Shown: positions 45,833 through 55,296, numbered from the stretch's first letter. The stretch: 64,000 bases of DNA from Cyclobacteriaceae bacterium (GCA_019638395.1 JAHBTX010000003.1:496001-560000), one strand, 5' to 3'. The notes: a model not told the origin generated them from the letters alone. Translations and numbers: made by a program.

Positions 45833-46396
45833 ATGAAAACTAAATCAGTTGTATTTGCCTTAATGATGGCGTTCGTATCGGTGGCAGCTCTTGCGGCTGA
45901 TCCCGTAGGTCCTAAAATGGTTGTAGTAAACCAGAAGGATCCGGCAACCTTTAAAGTTATTTATGAAGGTTCACAAACAGGAAAACTTACTTTAAGAATT
46001 TTAGATAAAGAGGGAAAGAAAGTTGTTACTGAAACTATTTCAGGAGTGGAGGGTTTTATGCGCACTGTAAATTTTGCGGGCATGACAGCCGGTGACTATA
46101 CCATAGAAGTAATTGGTGTAAATGGTAAGCAATCTCAAAAAGTTACTTATCAACCGGTAGCAGAAGGCAGCTCTATTCATGTAGCAAAGTTGGCTACTGA
46201 TAATAAGTATTTGCTTGCTGTTGCTAATGCAAAAGAAGTAAACGTTAAAATTTACGATGGTGCCAATGTATTGGTACACGATCAGAATGTAGCTGTAAAC
46301 GGAAGCCTTGGCTTAGTTTATAACCTGAGCAAAATTTCGGGTACACCTAAATTTGAAGTAAGCAGCGCCACTGAAACCAAAGTGGTGAGGTATTAA
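45833..46396 (+). CDS. Secreted beta-repeat protein, second of a tandem pair
   Basis: A 187-residue exported protein (signal VVFALMMAFVSVAALA) and paralogue of the gene at 44995. Shared landmarks are FKVIYEGSQTGKLTLRILDK with VKISILDK, GVEGFMRTVNFAGMTAGDY with VSGFVRPYNLSGLAAGEY, and VNVKIYDGANVLVHDQNV with VNVNVYDQDNRLIHSQV. It has its own promoter and terminator, so the pair is a gene duplication rather than one operon. A role in the envelope is inferred. The start is ATG at 45833 (a TTG nine codons upstream would lie inside the promoter). Confidence 0.75.
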   Translation: MKTKSVVFALMMAFVSVAALAADPVGPKMVVVNQKDPATFKVIYEGSQTGKLTLRILDKEGKKVVTETISGVEGFMRTVNFAGMTAGDYTIEVIGVNGKQSQKVTYQPVAEGSSIHVAKLATDNKYLLAVANAKEVNVKIYDGANVLVHDQNVAVNGSLGLVYNLSKISGTPKFEVSSATETKVVRY

Positions 46397-46420
46397 TTGT
46401 TTGTTTTAGGAGTGTGTGTA

Positions 46421-46451
46421 AAAGCCCCGCCACTTGGTGGGGCTTTTTTAT
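46421..46451. terminator. Bidirectional terminator between convergent genes
   Basis: AAAGCCCCGCCA (46421-46432) pairs with TGGTGGGGCTTT (46435-46446), flanked by A and T runs. It serves the secreted-protein gene from the left and icmF from the right; the icmF stop codon begins at 46454-46456. Confidence 0.8.
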
Positions 46452-46453
46452 TG

Positions 46454-49400
46454 CTACATATTCCTTCGGTATTGTCCACCCACTTCAAACAAGGCTTTGG
46501 TTATCTCACCCAGCGAGCACACTTTGCAGGCTTCCATCAGTGCTTCAAAAATATTTTTGTTCTGCACGGCCGCATGCTTTACCTGCTCCAGCATTACGTT
46601 GGCTTTTCCTTTTTGAAATGTGTGAAGGTTCTTCAGCATAACTATCTGGTATTCTTTTTCATCAGTAGTTGCTCGGATAACTTCCTGCGGTATAATAGTA
46701 GGCGAGCCTTTTGAACTTAAGAATGTGTTAACTCCTATAATGGGATATTCTCCTGTGTGCTTCAAAGTTTCATAATACAAGCTTTCTTCCTGAATTTTCC
46801 CACGCTGGTACATCGTTTCCATTGCACCCAATACGCCACCGCGTTCGGTAATACGATCAAACTCGCTTAGCACCGCTTCTTCTACCAGGTCTGTAAGTTC
46901 TTCAATGATAAACGAACCCTGCATGGGGTTTTCGTTTTTCGCTAAACCTAATTCTTTGTTAATGATGAGTTGAATAGCCATCGCCCTCCGCACACTTTCT
47001 TCAGTAGGTGTGGTGATGGCTTCATCGTATGCATTGGTGTGTAACGAGTTACAATTATCATAAATTGCGTAGAGTGCTTGTAACGTAGTACGAATGTCGT
47101 TGAAGTCGATTTCCTGTGCGTGCAACGATCGTCCCGAAGTTTGAATGTGGTACTTCAGCATCTGGCTACGGGCATTCGCATTGTATTTGTTCTTCAGGGC
47201 CTTCGCCCAGATTCTGCGCGCCACGCGGCCAATCACAGCATACTCCGGATCAATACCATTGCTGAAGAAGAACGAAAGGTTAGGCGCAAACTCGTTAATG
47301 TCCATGCCCCGGCTCAGATAATATTCCACATAGGTGAACCCGTTGGCCAAAGTAAAGGCTAACTGAGTAATCGGGTTTGCTCCGGCTTCGGCAATATGAT
47401 AACCGGATATTGAAACGGAGTAGAAATTACGAATATTCTTATCGATAAAGTATTGTTGCACATCACCCATCAACCGCAAGGCAAATTCAGTAGAGAAGAT
47501 GCACGTATTCTGTGCCTGATCCTCTTTTAAAATGTCGGCTTGCACGGTGCCGCGTACTTGCGATAATGTTTCGGCTTTGATTTTTTCATAAACCTCTTGT
47601 GGTAATACCTGATCTCCGGTAACGCCCAACAGCATTAAGCCCAGGCCATCGTTGCCTTTGGGTAAACTTCCCTGATACGATGGACGAATTTTATCTTTAT
47701 AGATCGCAGCAATTTTTGCTTCAACTTCTTTTTCTAAGCCGTTTTGTTTGATGTACAACTCACACTGCTGATCGATGGCGGCATTCATAAAATAACCGAG
47801 GAGCATGGGTGCAGGCCCGTTAATGGTCATCGATACGGATGTTTTCGGATCGGCCAGATTAAAACCGCTATACAATTTCTTGGCATCATCCAGACAACAA
47901 ATACTTACGCCCGAGTTACCAATCTTACCATAAATATCGGGCCGGTAATCCGGATCATTTCCATAAAGTGTTACCGAATCAAATGCAGTTGATAAACGCT
48001 TGGCGGGCATGGCCATACTTACATAATGAAAGCGTCTGTTAGTTCGCTCAGGTCCGCCTTCACCGGCAAACATGCGGGTAGGGTCTTCGCCTTCGCGTTT
48101 AAACGGATAGATACCGGCAGTGTAGGGAAACTCACCTGGCACATTTTCCTGCAGATTCCATTTTAATAAATCGCCCCAGGCCTGGTAGCGTGGTAACGAT
48201 ACTTTGGGAATTTGTAAATGAGAGAGTGATTCGGAATGGGTTTGAATGCCGAGCTCTTTATCGCGCACCTTGAACTTAAAAACAGGTTCTTTGTACTGCT
48301 TTACTTTCGCATTCCAGTCTTCAATAAGTTTTAGATTTTTTGGATCGATGTTGAGTTTGATTTTTTCTGCCTCATCCTCTAACTCCCTCTCCACTGGAGA
48401 GGGAGAACCACCTCGGTTGAGGTGTTCGATGGTTTTTTGAACGGCATACAATTGCTGAACCATTTCACTTTGTTCATTTACCCATTTATCGTACGCGCGA
48501 TTGGTTTCTGCTATCTCGCTGAGGTAGCGGGTACGGTGGGGAGGAATAACAAACACTTTCTCCGACATCTCCTGCGTAATCTCGAACGAAGATTTTAAAT
48601 CAGCTCCGGTTTTGGTTACAATTTTTTCAATGATATGCTTATATAAACGATTCGTTCCCGGATCGTTAAACTGCGAGGCAATAGTACCAAACACCGGCAT
48701 GTCTTCCGGTTTTTTATCCCACAACTGATGATTGCGTTGGTATTGTTTTTTTACATCGCGTAAAGCATCCAGCCCACCACGCTTATCAAATTTGTTCAGT
48801 GCAATTACATCGGCAAAATCGAGCATGTCGATTTTTTCGAGTTGGGTAGCGGCACCGTATTCGGGTGTCATTACGTAAAGTGATACATCGCTATGATCTA
48901 ATATTTCAGTATCGCTTTGGCCAATACCGGAAGTTTCTAAAATGATCAGATCAAATCCGGCAACTTTTAAAATACTGATGGCATCTTTTACATAAGCCGA
49001 AAGCGCAAGATTACTCTGGCGCGTTGCCAATGAGCGCATGTACACGCGCGGATTATTAATCGCATTCATGCGGATACGATCGCCTAATAGAGCACCACCG
49101 GTTTTACGCTTGGATGGATCTACCGATACAAGTCCAATTCTTTTATCTTTAAAATCAACCAAAAATCTTCTTACAATTTCATCTACCATAGAAGATTTAC
49201 CTGCACCACCTGTTCCAGTAATACCCAACACTGGTGCTTTCGATTGTCCTGCTTTTTTATGGATGTCGTTTAAAATATCGCGATGTTGATCGGAATAGTT
49301 TTCAGCAGCTGAAATGAGTTGAGCAATCTCCAAATGATTGCCTACTGCTAACTGTGCACTGCCAACTGATTTTCCGGTTGGAAAATCAGCTTTCTCAATC

Positions 49401-49861
49401 AAGTCATTAATCATTCCCTGCAGGCCCATAGCGCGGCCATCGTCAGGCGAATAGATTTTGGTAATGCCATACTCCATCAGTTCTTTGATTTCTTCGGGCA
49501 GGATTACACCACCGCCACCACCAAAAATTTTAATATGACCTGCGCCTTTTTCTCGTAGCAAATCGTACATGTATTTAAAGTATTCGTTGTGCCCGCCCTG
49601 ATAGCTGGTCATGGCAATAGCCTGGGCATCTTCCTGAATGGCGGTGTTTACTACTTCTTCCACACTTCGGTCATGACCAAGGTGAATTACTTCTACACCT
49701 GTAGCCTGAATAATTCTTCGCATAATGTTGATGGCTGCATCGTGCCCATCGAACAAACTGGCAGCAGTAACTATGCGGACTTTGTTTTTGGGTTTATAGG
49801 GTTGGGGTGCCGCATGGCCGGCAAGGTTGGGTGCTACTTTTGTTTGTGTTTCCGTACTCAT
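46454..49861 (-). CDS. icmF: Fused isobutyryl-CoA mutase (IcmF)
   Basis: A 1135-residue adenosylcobalamin enzyme interconverting isobutyryl-CoA and n-butyryl-CoA, with the G-protein chaperone fused in the middle. The B12-binding domain (about 25-150) has DGHDAA at 38-43 and FGGGGGVI at 113-120. The GTPase domain (about 205-430) has a P-loop [10 protein letters not shown] at 215-224 and [11 protein letters not shown]. The mutase domain (about 520-1130) carries [19 protein letters not shown] and [20 protein letters not shown]. Length and domain order match IcmF. Two stretches, residues 165-175 and 480-493, look like translated repeat DNA. No meaB or mutA/mutB gene is near, so it works alone. 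Confidence 0.95.
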   Translation of the reverse strand: MSTETQTKVAPNLAGHAAPQPYKPKNKVRIVTAASLFDGHDAAINIMRRIIQATGVEVIHLGHDRSVEEVVNTAIQEDAQAIAMTSYQGGHNEYFKYMYDLLREKGAGHIKIFGGGGGVILPEEIKELMEYGITKIYSPDDGRAMGLQGMINDLIEKADFPTGKSVGSAQLAVGNHLEIAQLISAAENYSDQHRDILNDIHKKAGQSKAPVLGITGTGGAGKSSMVDEIVRRFLVDFKDKRIGLVSVDPSKRKTGGALLGDRIRMNAINNPRVYMRSLATRQSNLALSAYVKDAISILKVAGFDLIILETSGIGQSDTEILDHSDVSLYVMTPEYGAATQLEKIDMLDFADVIALNKFDKRGGLDALRDVKKQYQRNHQLWDKKPEDMPVFGTIASQFNDPGTNRLYKHIIEKIVTKTGADLKSSFEITQEMSEKVFVIPPHRTRYLSEIAETNRAYDKWVNEQSEMVQQLYAVQKTIEHLNRGGSPSPVERELEDEAEKIKLNIDPKNLKLIEDWNAKVKQYKEPVFKFKVRDKELGIQTHSESLSHLQIPKVSLPRYQAWGDLLKWNLQENVPGEFPYTAGIYPFKREGEDPTRMFAGEGGPERTNRRFHYVSMAMPAKRLSTAFDSVTLYGNDPDYRPDIYGKIGNSGVSICCLDDAKKLYSGFNLADPKTSVSMTINGPAPMLLGYFMNAAIDQQCELYIKQNGLEKEVEAKIAAIYKDKIRPSYQGSLPKGNDGLGLMLLGVTGDQVLPQEVYEKIKAETLSQVRGTVQADILKEDQAQNTCIFSTEFALRLMGDVQQYFIDKNIRNFYSVSISGYHIAEAGANPITQLAFTLANGFTYVEYYLSRGMDINEFAPNLSFFFSNGIDPEYAVIGRVARRIWAKALKNKYNANARSQMLKYHIQTSGRSLHAQEIDFNDIRTTLQALYAIYDNCNSLHTNAYDEAITTPTEESVRRAMAIQLIINKELGLAKNENPMQGSFIIEELTDLVEEAVLSEFDRITERGGVLGAMETMYQRGKIQEESLYYETLKHTGEYPIIGVNTFLSSKGSPTIIPQEVIRATTDEKEYQIVMLKNLHTFQKGKANVMLEQVKHAAVQNKNIFEALMEACKVCSLGEITKALFEVGGQYRRNM
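48383..48424. repeat. 42-bp double-hairpin element inside icmF
   Basis: CTCCCTCTCC (48383-48392) pairs with GGAGAGGGAG (48396-48405) around ACT; CACCTC (409-414) pairs with GAGGTG (419-424) around GGTT. The unit is exactly 42 bp, so it adds 14 codons ([14 protein letters not shown], residues 480-493) without shifting the frame. The sequence is of the type usually seen as intergenic repeats. It lies between the GTPase and mutase domains. Confidence 0.8.
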
Positions 49862-49972
49862 TACTCAATAAATTGATTGGTAAAAGTACTGATAAAAAAG
49901 ATTTAGCTAACAACCGATAGGAACGAAGAAATCCTTTAGTTCGATTATTTTTGTGGCTTATTCAATGAATTG

Positions 49973-51934
49973 ATGCCGGCTCATATTAATTTTTTTGCAC
50001 CATCGGAGCGGGTTCCGGAAGCGGTGCGACCGGCAGTTTATGTAACCAATATTTTGTCGTGGATATTTACCTTGCTTACAGCAGTCTTGTTTGGCATTCT
50101 TTATTCTTTTTTTGGTTGGACAAGGTCGTCATCTTTTATAATAGGGGTAGGATTAATTTTTCTTCTGATCCCGTTTATTAACCGCAGGTTTCATAACGCA
50201 GGCAGGCTCTTGTTTTGCCTGGTGCCGGTATATGTGGCTTTTTCGATTTCGGTGTACGGAAAAATTATGGCACCGGAACATTCCTACATTACTTACTTCG
50301 ACATCCGTTATATTGTTTTAGCAACTACCATATTACCGGCTATTACATTTTTAATTGAAGAAAAGTGGAAGCTTACGTTTTGTATGGGATCGACCTTATT
50401 GTGTTTGATTTTTTTCGATCCGATCCATAATGTCTTTGGATTAGGTTATTTTCAACGTGGTTTTACAGCGCTTTCTTACTATTATATTAATTATATAACC
50501 ATTATTTCCTTTCTGGTGTTGGCATTTGGCGTGTTGGTGCTAAAAGTAATAACGGGCAGGGCTGAGGTTCGGGTAAAGAAAACGATCGATCAGTTGAACG
50601 CTACCAATAAGCTGTTGATGACTAAAAATGAGGAGTTGATGCAGTTGAATGAATCAATGGCACAGCAAAGCGAGGAGTTAATCCGGCAGAAGAAAGAAAT
50701 TCATGAAAGCCGTGAATTGATTTCAGAAGCAAACCTGTTGATAAACCAACAGCAGGAGCGATTGCTTGAATCCAATAAGAGTTTGGAAAAACTGGTGGCT
50801 CAAAAAACCAGCGATCTTTCAGCAACTAACGAAGAATTGATTCGGCACAACAACGAACTGCGGCAATTTTCTTATACGGTTTCGCATAACCTGCGCGCAC
50901 CTGTAGCCCGTTTGTTAGGCTTAACCGATTTGTTTCATAAGCCAGAAATGGAGCAAGAACGAACGGGTATTGCCGGCTTAATCTATAAAGCAGGTAAAGA
51001 TCTGGATGAAATATTAAAAGATTTACACCAGATAATTGATTTGCGAAACGACCTCTACCAGGTTCGTGAAAAAATATCCTTCGAGGATGAGTGGCAAAAA
51101 ACACGGTTTGTGCTGCAGGAACAACTCAGGCCGGGCTACCAGATACAAACCAATTTTGAACAAGCTCCCATTATCTATTCAATCCGGGCGATGATACAAA
51201 GTATCTTGTACAACCTGGTTAGTAATGCAATTAAATATCGCAATCCTGAGAATGATCTTAAAATTGAGGTAACAACTTATACGCTGGCAGATCAAACGGT
51301 AATACTGGAAGTAAAGGACAACGGACTTGGTATTAATTTACAAACCCAAAAAGAAAACATATTTAAGCTTTACCGGAGGTTTCACTCGCACGTAGATGGT
51401 AAGGGGCTTGGTCTTTACCTGGTTAAAACACAAGTGGAAACCTTAGGAGGAAGTATTGCACTTGAAAGTGAAGTTAATCGTGGAACTACTTTTAGAGTAT
51501 CGTTTCCATACCCCCAAAACTTAACCAAACAAATTATTTTTGAGAACGATGCTGTAAGTATTTACTTCGATGCAGGTATTAACAACACTGTAATACTATG
51601 GCAGCGAGGTGTGAGCCCTGATGAATTCAGAAAAGCATATCACCAGGTGTTGAGTTCGCTTAAAACCTATCACTCGCCTGGTTGTATAGTTGATTTTACC
51701 AGACAAGGAGTGCTTCCTGAAGCAGAACAACATTGGTTAATCACAACTGTTATACCCGAAGCAGTTCGTAACGGATTGAAGCGCATAGGCGGTATAGGAC
51801 TGACTGATCCGGTACGGAAAAATTATTTTGAATTGATTCTGGCAAAAGCGAATGGGCTGGGGGTGGAGCTTAGATTGTTTAGCAACATAGACGAAGCAAA
51901 AGCATGGATGAATTTATTCATACAAAATAGATAA
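49973..51934 (+). CDS. Membrane histidine kinase with C-terminal STAS/SEC14-like domain
   Basis: A 653-residue kinase. Six or so membrane helices fill residues 22-195 (a 7TM-like sensor), then a long coiled coil (200-290). The kinase core carries His305 in YTVSHNLRAPVARLLGL, N box LYNLVSNAIKY with Asn414 and Asn418, KDNGLGIN around 448-455 and GKGLGLYLV at 476-484. Past the usual end, about 525-653 form another domain (AVSIYFDAGINNTVILWQRG, EAVRNGLKRIGGIGLTDPVR, FSNIDEAKAWMNLF) that resembles stand-alone STAS/SEC14-like proteins of Bacteroidota. The start is the ATG at 49973. Two small genes follow 11 bp later. Confidence 0.88.
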   Translation: MPAHINFFAPSERVPEAVRPAVYVTNILSWIFTLLTAVLFGILYSFFGWTRSSSFIIGVGLIFLLIPFINRRFHNAGRLLFCLVPVYVAFSISVYGKIMAPEHSYITYFDIRYIVLATTILPAITFLIEEKWKLTFCMGSTLLCLIFFDPIHNVFGLGYFQRGFTALSYYYINYITIISFLVLAFGVLVLKVITGRAEVRVKKTIDQLNATNKLLMTKNEELMQLNESMAQQSEELIRQKKEIHESRELISEANLLINQQQERLLESNKSLEKLVAQKTSDLSATNEELIRHNNELRQFSYTVSHNLRAPVARLLGLTDLFHKPEMEQERTGIAGLIYKAGKDLDEILKDLHQIIDLRNDLYQVREKISFEDEWQKTRFVLQEQLRPGYQIQTNFEQAPIIYSIRAMIQSILYNLVSNAIKYRNPENDLKIEVTTYTLADQTVILEVKDNGLGINLQTQKENIFKLYRRFHSHVDGKGLGLYLVKTQVETLGGSIALESEVNRGTTFRVSFPYPQNLTKQIIFENDAVSIYFDAGINNTVILWQRGVSPDEFRKAYHQVLSSLKTYHSPGCIVDFTRQGVLPEAEQHWLITTVIPEAVRNGLKRIGGIGLTDPVRKNYFELILAKANGLGVELRLFSNIDEAKAWMNLFIQNR

Positions 51935-51945
51935 GAAAAAATAGT

Positions 51946-52164
51946 ATGAGCCACGCATTTGTACAGGAAGGTGATGACCAAAGCTTATCGGATATTTCAC
52001 CTACGCTTCCGGCATTAATTAATTTTCTCACGCGCGAGAATAATGGAGTACGTGTATATGAGAAAAAATTGAAACAGCTTGGTAATAAGTACGTGCATGA
52101 AATGAGCAATGGATTGAGTTACACAAAAGATGAAAATGGCCGCTGGTCGGTTATTGAATTATGA
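51946..52164 (+). CDS. 72-residue conserved hypothetical protein
   Basis: A small soluble protein of about 72 residues (LSDISPTLPALINFLTREN, then EMSNGLSYTKDENGRWSVIE). No signal peptide, helix or motif for metal or nucleotide binding is visible. Its stop overlaps the start of the DUF952 gene (ATGA, 52161-52164), so translation is coupled. It follows the kinase by 11 bp. Function is unknown; a partner of the kinase is one guess. Length and coupling argue that it is a real gene. Confidence 0.65.
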   Translation: MSHAFVQEGDDQSLSDISPTLPALINFLTRENNGVRVYEKKLKQLGNKYVHEMSNGLSYTKDENGRWSVIEL

Positions 52165-52460
52165 TCTACCACATTATAACCGAAGTTGCCTGGAATGAAC
52201 AACAAGCAGCCGACTCAATATACGTTCCATCGTTACAAACCGAAGGATTTATTCATTGCTGCACACAAGAACAAGTTGCCGGAGTTTTAATTAGATACTT
52301 CAAAGATCAAACCGGGCTGCTGATTCTCACTATCGATGAGCAAAAGTTAAAATCGGAATTGAAGTTCGAGAAATCTACGAATGATGAATTGTTTCCGCAC
52401 GTGTATGGCCCTATCAACAAAAGTGCAATCCTTAATGTAAACCGGGTTAGTGATAAGTAG
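52161..52460 (+). CDS. DUF952 family protein
   Basis: A 99-residue protein with the DUF952 pattern: it opens MIYHIITEVAWNEQQAADSI, has YVPSLQTEGFIHCCTQEQV and LLILTIDEQKLKSELKFEKS, and ends with LFPHVYGPINKSAILNVNRV. Members resemble small barrel proteins and have been compared with glutathione-S-transferase-like or ADP-ribosyl-type folds, but no activity is established. It is the last gene of the kinase/72-residue/DUF952 unit. The next gene lies 14 bp beyond on the other strand, so the units converge. Confidence 0.85.
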   Translation: MIYHIITEVAWNEQQAADSIYVPSLQTEGFIHCCTQEQVAGVLIRYFKDQTGLLILTIDEQKLKSELKFEKSTNDELFPHVYGPINKSAILNVNRVSDK

Positions 52461-52474
52461 GAATCACTACAAGT

Positions 52475-53623
52475 CTATACTTTTAAATAATTAACAAGGT
52501 CATTAGTAGATGCACATCCTACTTGATTCATCACTTGTTGCAACTGTGTTTTTAAAATGGCAATAGTATGATCGCCACCTTTTTCGCCCAAGGCCGCTAC
52601 GCCATACATAAACGATCTGCCCAGGAAAGTAAACTCTGCTCCACTGGCTAACGCTCTTGCTACATCCGGCCCTGAACGGATGCCACTGTCCATCATGATC
52701 TTTATTTTGTGCTTATACTTTTTTTCAAGGGGAACCAACGAATGAATGGCCGACTCTCCGGCATCAATTTGCCGACCACCATGATTGGATACAATAATGC
52801 CATCCAGACCCAGTTGCACGGCCAATTCAGCATCGGCTTCGCTGGCTACTCCTTTCAATACCAGTTTACCTTTCCATTGATCGCGAATGGCAGAAATTTT
52901 TTCTTTGTTCAATCGGCCGGAAAAAGTTTTATCCATAAACTGGCCAAGGCCTTTCATGTTCAAACCTTTGGGCATGTATTTTTTTAGGGTAGCAAATTCG
53001 GGTGTACCATGTACCAATGTGTTGAGCGCCCACCTTGGTTTACCCATTATCTGCAGTATGTTATTGAGTGTCATGTTGGGAGGCATGGCCAATCCGTTTC
53101 GGATATCGCGGGGCCGAAATCCAAAGGATGGAACATCGCACAGCAGAACCAACACATCGTACTTTGATTCTTTTAACCGCTGGATAATATCATCGCGTAG
53201 CGCATCTTCAGCCGGATGATACAATTGAAACCAGGCTTTGCCTTCCGTCAGTTCGCTTACGTGTTCAATGCTGGAAGTGGTTACAGTACTGAGTATAAAA
53301 GGTATGTTGTGGCTATTCGCAGCCTTTGCCAGGATTTCAGTAGCGTTAGGCCAGATTAAACCTTGCAGTCCAATAGGGGCAACTCCAAACGGTGCGTCAT
53401 ACACATGACCAAAGAGTTCGGTTTGAAGATTAACTGCCGGTGCAGGTTTTAAATATACCGGCACCAGTTCAACCTTGCGCAGGTCGTTTATGTTTTTATG
53501 CAGGTTAATATCTTCATTGCAGCCGCCATCTAAATATTCGAAAGCAAAACGGGGGATGCGCCTTTTGGCCTTATTGCGTAAGTCTTCAATGGAAGGATAG
53601 CTTTTGTTATAAGGCCAGCTCAT
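52475..53623 (-). CDS. FMN-dependent alpha-hydroxy-acid oxidising enzyme
   Basis: A 382-residue TIM-barrel flavoprotein of the lactate dehydrogenase/glycolate oxidase family. The N-terminus (RRIPRFAFEYLDGGCNED) is usual. Lys257 (KLVLKGVAS) would contact FMN, the catalytic His281 sits in IIVSNHGGRQIDAG, and the phosphate-binding arginine follows in MMDSGIRSGPDVARALASGA. It probably oxidises L-lactate or another 2-hydroxy acid and passes electrons to quinone or oxygen. Which substrate is used cannot be read, so no symbol is given. It is transcribed toward the DUF952 gene. Confidence 0.9.
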   Translation of the reverse strand: MSWPYNKSYPSIEDLRNKAKRRIPRFAFEYLDGGCNEDINLHKNINDLRKVELVPVYLKPAPAVNLQTELFGHVYDAPFGVAPIGLQGLIWPNATEILAKAANSHNIPFILSTVTTSSIEHVSELTEGKAWFQLYHPAEDALRDDIIQRLKESKYDVLVLLCDVPSFGFRPRDIRNGLAMPPNMTLNNILQIMGKPRWALNTLVHGTPEFATLKKYMPKGLNMKGLGQFMDKTFSGRLNKEKISAIRDQWKGKLVLKGVASEADAELAVQLGLDGIIVSNHGGRQIDAGESAIHSLVPLEKKYKHKIKIMMDSGIRSGPDVARALASGAEFTFLGRSFMYGVAALGEKGGDHTIAILKTQLQQVMNQVGCASTNDLVNYLKV

Positions 53624-53795
53624 GAATTTTTTTGACCAAGTTAATGATTATTGGATTTGTTTCGGAATGTGTAGGTGCTACCAGGTGCATTTCAATTATA
53701 GCGGTTTACTTCAACATTCGATCCCTCCGGGATCGCTTTAACCTTTGGGCTGGTTTTTCTACCGACATTAAATCCCTATCGGGATTTTAGTGCGA
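53624..53795. repeat. Repeat-rich left half of a 459-bp spacer
   Basis: The whole spacer is 53624-54082. This part holds the hairpin CGATCCC-TCC-GGGATCG at 53719-53735 and AATCCC-TATC-GGGATT at 53771-53786. Both are of the REP-like type seen again at 55166. No ORF or tRNA is present. Confidence 0.6.
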
Positions 53796-53931
53796 AGAGG
53801 TTGTCTCAAAAGTCGAAATAAAAGCATGCGTCATTCTCCCGCTTTGCGGGATGCCGGAATCCCATTTAGGAACGTTGAGACGGGATCGTGGAATAAATCC
53901 GCGATAACAGACGGTTTTTGAGGCAACCTCT
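53796..53931. mobile_element. 136-bp MITE-like element
   Basis: The ends are inverted repeats: AGAGGTTGTCTCAAAA on the left and, read from the right, AGAGGTTGCCTCAAAA (15 of 16 identical). Inside is a short hairpin (CCCGCTTTGCGGG). It has no coding capacity. No clear target duplication was found, and the parent insertion sequence was not identified, although ends of this type are seen in transposon families. Confidence 0.7.
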
Positions 53932-53961
53932 ATTGATAGAAAACTTCACAATAATAAAGAA

Positions 53962-53978
53962 CGACCCCGTAGGGGTCG
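53962..53978. repeat. Short REP-like hairpin
   Basis: CGACCCC-GTA-GGGGTCG is a perfect 7-bp stem. It lies just past the right end of the MITE and resembles the hairpin family at 55166-55290. Confidence 0.6.
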
Positions 53979-54030
53979 AATGTATTGGTGCGACAATTTG
54001 AATACATCCTACTTACCAGCCCAAAATAAA

Positions 54031-54062
54031 AATCCCAACACCATATTTACGATGTTGGGATT
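54031..54062 (-). terminator. Terminator of the isomerase gene
   Basis: AATCCCAACA (54031-54040) pairs with TGTTGGGATT (54053-54062). Read on the minus strand it lies 20 bp past the stop at 54083 and is followed by TTTTTATTTT. Confidence 0.75.
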
Positions 54063-54082
54063 TTGAAAAGTGAAGCATAAGC

Positions 54083-55120
54083 TTATCCCAGCGCAGACTT
54101 ACAAAATTCCAGGCACTTCTTTACTTCTTCAATAGGCGAAGAGCCTTCAGGCACTTTGTATTCCAGTTCAATCGTAGCGGGGAAAGAGTATTTGTTATCA
54201 CGCATCAGACGCAACACATCAGCCAGCGGTGTATCGCCTGTTCCCCAAGGCAGGTTATCACCACCATTGGCTTTACTCTTGCGATCTTTCATGTGCATGC
54301 TTACGATATGCTTGTTTTTCTCCTTCACAAACTCAAGCGCATTGGTATTGCCTGCTGCAATGTAATGTCCAAAGTCGAGGTTAAGCGCATTGGCCGGTGA
54401 TTGTGATAACGCGGTATCCCAAAAAGTAGGGGTTTGTTGTTCGTGGCCATGATACCCGATTTTTATTCCATACTTCTCTGCAGCCTTACCCAGTTTAAGT
54501 GTGTGTGCATCGTTGCTCGGGTGTTCTAAGGTAACATGCGTAGCACCTAATGCTTTGGCCGCGCGCAATCCATAATCGATATCGGAATCAGAGTTTTGTA
54601 TACCAAATGCATCGGGTTTAAAGGCATAAATGTCGATGCCCGCTTTCTTATACATTTTTCCAAACTCTTCGAACTTAGCCATCGAAGCTTTTTGTCGCCA
54701 TTCAGAAATTTCAGTACGATAGATTGTATTCTTTGCTTCTACTTCGGCAAGGGTTTTCTTTTCTTCTTCGGTTAGATCTTGTTGTTGCTGGCGTTTGCGC
54801 CAGATGGGCATCAATACTCTGAAGTCGACCGGATTTTTGGGCGCACCTGCGAATGACTCAGCCGGGCCACCCATTAATTCGATGTTGGTAATTCCGCACT
54901 GGCGAATGTAATCCAAAGTTGCTTCGGCACTTTGATCGGGTAAATCGCGGAACGAGTAGGTGATTAATCCTAACCGAACCCCCTTAATGGTTGAACCGGT
55001 TTTACCAAGATTGTTGATGAAGTTGGGAATGGCAAAGGTTTGATGTGTGGCCAACATGGTGCCCGCGAGCAAGGTAGATGCTGCGCCAATAAATTTGCGT
55101 CTTGATGTTTTTTGTTTCAT
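54083..55120 (-). CDS. Tat-exported sugar isomerase/epimerase, TIM barrel
   Basis: A 345-residue protein of the xylose isomerase-like TIM-barrel family. The N-terminus has a twin-arginine signal (TSRRKFIGAASTLLAGTMLA). The barrel shows LGLITYSFRDLPDQSAEAT, IELMGGPAESFAGAP, VTLEHPSNDAHTLKLGKAAE, IGYHGHEQQTPTFWDTALS, NLDFGHYIAAGN, MHMKDRKSKANGGDNLPWGT and IELEYKVPEG, whose Glu, His and Asp residues supply the metal site of the family. It is likely to act on a sugar or sugar phosphate in the periplasm. It shares the strand with the GH3 gene upstream, with a repeat cluster between, and ends in a terminator. Confidence 0.85.
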   Translation of the reverse strand: MKQKTSRRKFIGAASTLLAGTMLATHQTFAIPNFINNLGKTGSTIKGVRLGLITYSFRDLPDQSAEATLDYIRQCGITNIELMGGPAESFAGAPKNPVDFRVLMPIWRKRQQQQDLTEEEKKTLAEVEAKNTIYRTEISEWRQKASMAKFEEFGKMYKKAGIDIYAFKPDAFGIQNSDSDIDYGLRAAKALGATHVTLEHPSNDAHTLKLGKAAEKYGIKIGYHGHEQQTPTFWDTALSQSPANALNLDFGHYIAAGNTNALEFVKEKNKHIVSMHMKDRKSKANGGDNLPWGTGDTPLADVLRLMRDNKYSFPATIELEYKVPEGSSPIEEVKKCLEFCKSALG

Positions 55121-55165
55121 AGCTTTAGGGTTTAAAAATCACATCTGTTTTCTTTTGAATAATAT

Positions 55166-55290
55166 GGGTCGCTCCTCTGGAGCTTATGAAATAAATAAAA
55201 ATTTTCCGCTACCATATGGTCGTCCCTACGGGACTTCGGTGCAACCATATAGTAGAAATCATAAATTATATTTTTTAAAGTCCTGTAGGG
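55166..55290. repeat. Cluster of GTCCC/GGGAC repeat units
   Basis: Three related hairpin units, CTCCTCTGGAG, GTCCC-TAC-GGGAC, and TCCTGTAGGG, lie in a row. The middle one is enclosed by an outer pair, ACCATATGGT against ACCATATAGT. The cluster ends seven bases before the stop codon of the GH3 gene. The type is common in Bacteroidota spacers. It could end transcription or serve a REP transposase. Confidence 0.65.
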
Positions 55291-55296
55291 TCGACC

